Below, one piece after another: positions 7,894 through 11,715 of a stretch of DNA of 11,715 nt. The notes under the pieces were generated by a model that ran no database searches, was not told the DNA's origin, and saw only the letters and a program-made list of their open reading frames with translations. Numbering within the stretch: the stretch's first letter is position 1; each line of letters starts with the position of its first letter. The stretch lies in the NCBI GenBank assembly GCA_003644325.1, contig QNCA01000016.1, positions 1-11,715 on the forward strand, in the 5' to 3' direction. The position numbers and the translations under genes were made by a program. This DNA is from Planctomycetota bacterium. Lineage in GTDB: Bacteria > Planctomycetota > B129-G9.

Positions 7894-9498
7894 TCACCCG
7901 AAATATATCAATGTATGGTGAAATTCCTGAAACGGCAGCCGCTCCAGCAGGCCGTCCGTCAGTTCCACGCCGTATTTGCACAGCCAGGGCCACATGGTGT
8001 ACACGCGCTCTTGCGGCTTTCCGCCCGGCAGCAGAGCGTCCCCCACCCTCAACCGCTGCCTGCGCCCCGTGCCCAGCCTGTTCAGCCGCGCGGATGCCGC
8101 CCTGTCGCGCAGTTTCTCCAACTCCCGCCTGATGCTGCGTTCCGACCTGTCGAACGGCTTCTCCAGCGTCGGCTCATACTTCAGCGCCATCCCGCGCAGT
8201 CTTTTCAGGCGCCTCTCCATCTCGTCGAGCATCGCGGCAAATTCTTTCTCCAACCCGTTGTTCCCTTCCGCATTTTCCACATTGTCCTGCGGTCGGGCGC
8301 CGTTAAGAAACCCCTTTGCCACGATGTTGAAGTTGGCCAGAAGCCGCGCAATCTTCGCCTCCACCAGCGTCGCGCTGACACGAGGATATATCGCGGGCAT
8401 CGGCACGTCAAAGAACTCGTACGCCTTTTTCAACTGCGCGAAGTAGGCCGTCTCCGTCGGACCTGCCACGTAGGCCGCCGTCGGCAGCAGCGCATCCTGG
8501 ACTATCGGCCTCAGCGCGGCGTCGGGGCTGAATCTCTCCGGCTCGCTTTCCACGAGTTCCAGAATTTCCCCGGTCGAGTATTCCCTCTCGCGCGAAGAAA
8601 AACCGCCCTCCGAAGCGCGAATGCGCCGCCTTCGTTTCCCTTCATAAATGAATGCCTTTACTTCCTCCTCACCCGTGAACGGCGGCGTGTACCCCTTCTC
8701 CTTCAGGCTTCGCTTTGCTTCACGTATCGAGGCCGACGACTCCCCGCGCGTCTTTATCTCGCGCGCGATTATGCCCGCCGCTTCACGCCGAAGCAGTCTC
8801 GGCTCCATCAGAATGAGCCCGTGTCTCGAAAATAGTCCCAGCATCAGGCGCGAGAAAGATTCCGCCAGGTTTCCTTCGTATGCCGATTTCAGTGTTTCGA
8901 CCACCTCGGCGCTGAACTCCGTCTCCGGAAGCGAAGAGCAATACTCGTTCAGCAAATCCCTGCATTCCCGCGTAACCTCCACGTCGAACGCGGAAGCGAA
9001 GCCCGGGATATCACGAAGTCTCCGGCGCGTCGGCCTGCCGTCCCTGCCGGGCATTGTGATAGAGGCGTACTCGCCTGCGTCGTGACCGTCCGAGGCGTTC
9101 CAGAACACCGGCACGCAGGGCACACCCAGATCTTCATCGAAGAGACGCGCCAGGCGGATGGCCGTCATGGCCTTATACACGGTATAAAGCGGTCCGCCGA
9201 ACAGCCCCGGCTGCTGGCCCGTAACGACCGCCGCGCAGTCCTCGCCGCGCAGTTTTGCGATGTTCGCCGGCGTCTCTTCGCCCGCGCCGAGACGGCGGTT
9301 GTATTCGTCCAGCGCCCGTGCGGCGGCCTCCCGCGGGCGTTTTCGCGACAGCGCCGCCTCCGCGCGACGTCTCAGGTCGTCCGCCTCCGCGGGGTTCGCA
9401 GTGTAGTACCCGGACAGGCGCGCGTAGTCGGATACGTAGTCAGGCAGAATCCCGTCGAAGAGACGCAGTTCGGAATATGGAACCTGCTCAATTCTCAT
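7894..9498 (-). CDS. bshC: BshC, bacillithiol synthase (cysteine-adding enzyme)
   Basis: This 534-residue protein matches the length of BshC (about 540), the putative ligase that adds cysteine to GlcN-malate to finish bacillithiol. Visible signatures are TGQQPGLFGGPLYT (93-106), PVFWNASDGHD (130-140), YVAGPTETAYFAQL (343-356) with PAIYPRVS (368-375), a helical coiled-coil stretch about 384-465, and a C-terminal RVYTMWPWLCKYG block (498-510). Many homologues have an EDHD-like motif where this one reads SDGHD, a small difference from my memory of the family. The start is ATG 9498; the longer frame upstream begins only with TTG at 9558 and runs inside the methyltransferase gene. The ribosome site is weak, but the start overlaps the methyltransferase end by 11 nt, so coupled translation is likely. 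Confidence 0.95.
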   Translation of the reverse strand: MRIEQVPYSELRLFDGILPDYVSDYARLSGYYTANPAEADDLRRRAEAALSRKRPREAAARALDEYNRRLGAGEETPANIAKLRGEDCAAVVTGQQPGLFGGPLYTVYKAMTAIRLARLFDEDLGVPCVPVFWNASDGHDAGEYASITMPGRDGRPTRRRLRDIPGFASAFDVEVTRECRDLLNEYCSSLPETEFSAEVVETLKSAYEGNLAESFSRLMLGLFSRHGLILMEPRLLRREAAGIIAREIKTRGESSASIREAKRSLKEKGYTPPFTGEEEVKAFIYEGKRRRRIRASEGGFSSREREYSTGEILELVESEPERFSPDAALRPIVQDALLPTAAYVAGPTETAYFAQLKKAYEFFDVPMPAIYPRVSATLVEAKIARLLANFNIVAKGFLNGARPQDNVENAEGNNGLEKEFAAMLDEMERRLKRLRGMALKYEPTLEKPFDRSERSIRRELEKLRDRAASARLNRLGTGRRQRLRVGDALLPGGKPQERVYTMWPWLCKYGVELTDGLLERLPFQEFHHTLIYFG

Positions 9499-10246
9499 CT
9501 CTTTTGCGCCCGAATACCAGCATTCGCGGGGAAGAGCCGTCGAACTCGCTCCCGTCAAAACCGCCGTGGAAATTCTCGATTTCCATGCCCGCGTTTCCCA
9601 GCAGATATTCTATCTCCTCTTTTGAGTAGAGCCTGACCGACTCGAAAAACTCGCGCCGGACTGCATCCCTTTCCTCATTCTTTATTACTATGTGTTTCTC
9701 AACCCGCAGGCCTTCATTTTTTCTCAGTCGGCGGCTCTCGATTATAATATCGCCGTTTCGAGTGCTCGTTGATTCGGGCACCAGGTTTGCCTCGACGTAT
9801 TGCCTGTTCGGCAAGTCAAGCACGAACCTCCCGGTCGGTTTAAGCGCCCGCGCAATGCCCCGCAGGACCATTGCATCTTCTTCGCCGTCCTCGAAATAAC
9901 CGAAACTTGTGAACATTGAGAGGACGATGTCGAAACAGGCGCTGAAGGGGACGTGGCGCATGTCGCCGCGCACCAGGAGCGGCGCCGCTTTCCCGCCTGT
10001 TGATTCTTTCGCCGCCACTTCGAGCAGTTCGCGGGACAGGTCAACGCCCACCATGTTTACAAGGCCCCGTCGTGCGAGCGCCCGCACGTGCCGCCCCGCC
10101 CCGCACCCCAGGTCCAGTATCCACGCATCCATCGGCGGCTTCAGCACGCCCAGCACGAAATCTACTTCCCGTGCGGCCTGCTCGTCGCCGCGCCTGTTGT
10201 AAATGCGCAGGTATTCTCTCCCGAACGATTTCTTATACCAGGCCAT
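9488..10246 (-). CDS. Class I SAM-dependent methyltransferase, possible bacillithiol N-methyltransferase
   Basis: A 252-residue Rossmann-fold methyltransferase. Motif I is ILDLGCGAGRH (43-53), the acidic residue after strand 2 is D69 in VGVDLSRELL, and GDMRHVPF (94-101), FDIVLSMFTSFGYF (105-118) and LKPTGRFVLDLPN (135-147) follow as in SAM enzymes acting on small molecules. The N-terminus WYKKSFGREYLRIY recurs in this type. I chose ATG 10246: GAGGA (10256-10260) lies nine bases upstream, whereas for the in-frame ATG 10255 the same site would be directly adjacent. The last 11 nt overlap bshC. In Chlorobium a SAM methyltransferase called NmbA makes N-methyl-bacillithiol (recalled from the literature). 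This gene's coupling to bshC makes the same role plausible here, but it is not shown by any motif. Confidence 0.88.
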   Translation of the reverse strand: MAWYKKSFGREYLRIYNRRGDEQAAREVDFVLGVLKPPMDAWILDLGCGAGRHVRALARRGLVNMVGVDLSRELLEVAAKESTGGKAAPLLVRGDMRHVPFSACFDIVLSMFTSFGYFEDGEEDAMVLRGIARALKPTGRFVLDLPNRQYVEANLVPESTSTRNGDIIIESRRLRKNEGLRVEKHIVIKNEERDAVRREFFESVRLYSKEEIEYLLGNAGMEIENFHGGFDGSEFDGSSPRMLVFGRKRDEN

Positions 10247-10255
10247 ACGGGACAT

Positions 10256-10260
10256 TCCTC
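10256..10260 (-). promoter_or_regulatory. Ribosome binding site deciding the methyltransferase start
   Basis: GAGGA on the minus strand lies nine bases before ATG 10246 and directly against ATG 10255. The spacing favours 10246, which gives the MAWYKKSFG start. Confidence 0.6.
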
Positions 10261-10286
10261 AAATATCAAAATGGGCGCGTCCGACG

Positions 10287-11540
10287 CTACGGGCGTCTTA
10301 TGTCGTCGAGGCTTTTGCCCTTGACCACCCTGTCGTAGATCTGCGTGAGCCGGTCCACTATCACATTCCAATCGTAAGTCCGGCGGACTTCAGCGAAGCC
10401 GTTGTCGGCTATCTTTTTCGCAAAGTCCTCGTCCGTCAGGACCCTTGTAATCGAATCGACGAGGCCCTTTACGTCGTGCGGTTCGAACAGGAGGCCGTTC
10501 TCGCCGCTGGTGACGAAGTGGGGTATGCCGCCGATCCTTGATGCGACGACCGGCTTGTGCGCCGCCCACGCCTCCAGCACAACGATGCCGAACGGTTCGT
10601 GCCGGGTCGGCAGCGCGAATACGTCGCACGCCGCGTACGCGTCTATCAAGTCGTTTCCGTCCGGCGCCAGGCCGGGTATTATCAAGGCGTGGTCTTCGAC
10701 GCCGTTCTTCTTCAAAGTTTCAACTATCTCATCGTGATACCTCCGGATTGTAATCGATCCGACTATGACGACGTGGGCATTCGGGACCTTCTTCAATACG
10801 TCCGGCAGGGCCCGTGCCAGGTACAACTGGCCCTTCTGCGGGTCGATGCGGCTGAGGCAAAGGATGATGCGTTTGCCTTCGAGACCGAATTTCTTGCGGA
10901 AGCGCTCGCCCGCTCCGCCCGCGAAGCGTTTTGTGTCGACGCCGTTGGGCAGATATACGGCGGTTTTTCGCGAGACGCGCTTTTCCACCTCGGCGTGTTC
11001 GGCGTAGCCGACGCTGAGAATCGCCGCGGCGTCGGACAGGATGCGCCGGTTACCGAAGTATAGTCCGAACGGCTTGCCGTAGCAGAGCGTTCTCTTCTGC
11101 GGTTCCTGAAAGAGCGCCTCCTCGGCGGGGGGAATAGTGAAGTGCCCTCCGTGCAACGAGACGACGAAGGGGATGCCGCGCTTGCGGCAGGCCTTGCGAA
11201 CCACGCCGCCCAGGCGGCCCATGGAATGCAGGTGTACCAGGTCCACGTCCTTTTCCCGCAGCAGCCGCCGAAACATGGGGAACGATATGGGACTGCCGCC
11301 CTTCATGTCCATCTCGTGGCGGGCGTCCTTGCTCAAGAACAGGTAGGGATAGAAGTACGGGAAGCGCTCGACGGGCAGTCCGCGCACCACCGCAGGCCCG
11401 GGCTTGCTCAGGGCGCTTGTGCAGTATACCGGCGTGTCATAGCCACGGTCGATGAGCCGCATGCAGTAATTATATATGACCGCCTCCGCGCCGCCCCATT
11501 CTTCTTCGACGATTCGCCTGAGTACGTGTATGACCTTCAT
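10287..11540 (-). CDS. GT4-family glycosyltransferase, acceptor unknown
   Basis: A 417-residue GT-B glycosyltransferase of the GT4 type. The N-terminal acceptor domain has the GGAEA loop (16-20), DLVHLHSMGRLGG (100-112) and VSLHGGHF (127-134). The C-terminal donor domain has LPNGVDTKRF (197-206), SRIDPQKGQ (230-238) and the EX7E pair E315/E323 in HEPFGIVVLEAWAAHKPVV. It transfers a sugar from a nucleotide donor; the acceptor cannot be read from sequence. It is clearly distinct from BshA and lacks BshA's N-terminal signatures, so a surface polysaccharide or glycolipid role is the default guess. ATG 11540 has GGAG five bases upstream (11546-11549) and is preferred over the in-frame ATG 11558. 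It is the first gene of the minus-strand series and ends 40 nt before the methyltransferase start. Confidence 0.88.
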   Translation of the reverse strand: MKVIHVLRRIVEEEWGGAEAVIYNYCMRLIDRGYDTPVYCTSALSKPGPAVVRGLPVERFPYFYPYLFLSKDARHEMDMKGGSPISFPMFRRLLREKDVDLVHLHSMGRLGGVVRKACRKRGIPFVVSLHGGHFTIPPAEEALFQEPQKRTLCYGKPFGLYFGNRRILSDAAAILSVGYAEHAEVEKRVSRKTAVYLPNGVDTKRFAGGAGERFRKKFGLEGKRIILCLSRIDPQKGQLYLARALPDVLKKVPNAHVVIVGSITIRRYHDEIVETLKKNGVEDHALIIPGLAPDGNDLIDAYAACDVFALPTRHEPFGIVVLEAWAAHKPVVASRIGGIPHFVTSGENGLLFEPHDVKGLVDSITRVLTDEDFAKKIADNGFAEVRRTYDWNVIVDRLTQIYDRVVKGKSLDDIRRP

Positions 11541-11545
11541 ATTCG

Positions 11546-11549
11546 CTCC
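11546..11549 (-). promoter_or_regulatory. Ribosome binding site deciding the GT4 start
   Basis: GGAG on the minus strand lies five bases before ATG 11540, which starts the glycosyltransferase at MKVIHVL. The upstream ATG 11558 has no such site. Confidence 0.6.
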
Positions 11550-11572
11550 GGGAACCATGGACTTTTCAGACT

Positions 11573-11601
11573 ATATTACACGAGTTGCATCGAACAGGCA
11601 A
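11573..11601 (-). promoter_or_regulatory. Candidate sigma70-type promoter for the minus-strand gene series
   Basis: On the minus strand TTGCCT (11601-11596) and TAATAT (11578-11573) are separated by 17 bases. Each matches the consensus at four of six positions. A better -10 hexamer, TATAGT (11575-11570), overlaps but would need a 20-base spacer. Transcription would begin near 11566, leaving a leader of about 25 nt before the glycosyltransferase ATG. No other convincing promoter is seen between the genes downstream. Confidence 0.4.
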
Positions 11602-11605
11602 ACGC

Positions 11606-11654
11606 TTTCCCTTGCCCTTGCCCTTGCCCTTGCCCTCTGCCCTTGCCCCTGCCC
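11606..11654. repeat. TTGCCC hexamer microsatellite (GGGCAA on the minus strand)
   Basis: Four perfect tandem TTGCCC units (11612-11635) follow a degenerate TTTCCC and continue into TCTGCCC, TTGCCC and CTGCCC up to 11654. On the minus strand this gives regularly spaced GGG runs with three-base CAA loops, the pattern of an intramolecular G-quadruplex. The tract lies between the two candidate divergent promoters. Confidence 0.85.
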
Positions 11655-11671
11655 TATGCGTCTGTTATAAT
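11643..11671 (+). promoter_or_regulatory. Candidate sigma70-type promoter for a divergent gene beyond the right edge
   Basis: TTGCCC (11643-11648), itself a unit of the microsatellite, is followed after 17 bases by a perfect TATAAT (11666-11671). The start of transcription would be near 11678. A purine-rich GAAGGA at 11706-11711 then suits a start codon just outside the window. Confidence 0.5.
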
Positions 11672-11705
11672 TCCTCGACTTTAACAGTTGACGGAGTCTT
11701 GGATT

Positions 11706-11711
11706 GAAGGA
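11706..11711 (+). promoter_or_regulatory. Possible ribosome binding site of a divergent gene cut off by the window edge
   Basis: GAAGGA lies four bases before the end of the window, about 35 nt after the TATAAT box. No start codon is visible, so the gene would begin just outside. This is inference from spacing only. Confidence 0.35.
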
Positions 11712-11715
11712 TCAA

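Noticed and set aside
6253..8835. Plus-strand open frames opposite bshA, bshB1 and bshC (6253-6975, 6894-7622, 7813-8835)
   Set aside because: The opposite strand encodes enzymes with intact catalytic motifs; these frames show only low-complexity Arg/Gln/His/Val content.
11606..11654. CRISPR-like array
   Set aside because: The units are contiguous hexamers with no spacers, so this is a microsatellite.
11688..11693. TTGACG as a -35 box of a plus-strand promoter
   Set aside because: Its -10 position would fall at the very end of the window, where no TATAAT-like bases are seen; the TATAAT at 11666 is the better candidate.

Overview
The window is a compact, gene-dense piece of a moderately GC-rich bacterial genome. 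A plus-strand AsmA/TamB-like envelope gene runs in from the left edge. Facing it is a long minus-strand gene series that fills the rest. The AsmA-like protein points to a diderm cell. The combination with bacillithiol genes, a PilZ protein, palindromic intergenic repeats and a GGGCAA microsatellite would fit an uncultured PVC/Planctomycetota-like or related candidate-phylum bacterium. No rRNA or phylogenetic marker is present, so the lineage is only a guess.

Layout, left to right. (1) 1-2534, plus: the 3' part of a large AsmA/TamB-like protein with about five repeats of roughly 120 residues. (2) 2535-2645: a convergent intergenic gap with two copies of the palindrome GGTGACTGTCACC flanking a perfect hairpin. 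(3) 2646-5156, minus: a multi-pass M48 metalloprotease with a C-terminal TPR region. (4) 5231-5638, minus: a stand-alone PilZ protein. (5) 5734-10246, minus: bshA, bshB1, a small two-helix membrane protein, bshC and a class I SAM methyltransferase. (6) 10287-11540, minus: a second GT4 glycosyltransferase, which heads the series. (7) 11541-11715: a divergent promoter region with a TTGCCC hexamer microsatellite and the apparent start signals of a plus-strand gene beyond the right edge.

In transcription order the minus-strand series is GT4 - methyltransferase - bshC - small membrane protein - bshB1 - bshA - pilZ - M48/TPR protease. The five genes from the methyltransferase to bshA are joined by overlaps of 11, 14 and 4 nt and one 6-nt gap, so they look translationally coupled. 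Together BshA, BshB1 and BshC make the whole pathway to bacillithiol: UDP-GlcNAc plus L-malate to GlcNAc-malate, then GlcN-malate, then Cys-GlcN-malate.

The most interesting points are the methyltransferase fused by overlap to bshC, which is a candidate for making N-methyl-bacillithiol (an inference), and the unknown small membrane protein locked between bshC and bshB1. Next come the repeat-bearing intergenic regions at the two ends of the gene series. Nothing here is certain to be a wholly new system. The enlarged, coupled bacillithiol operon is the best lead.
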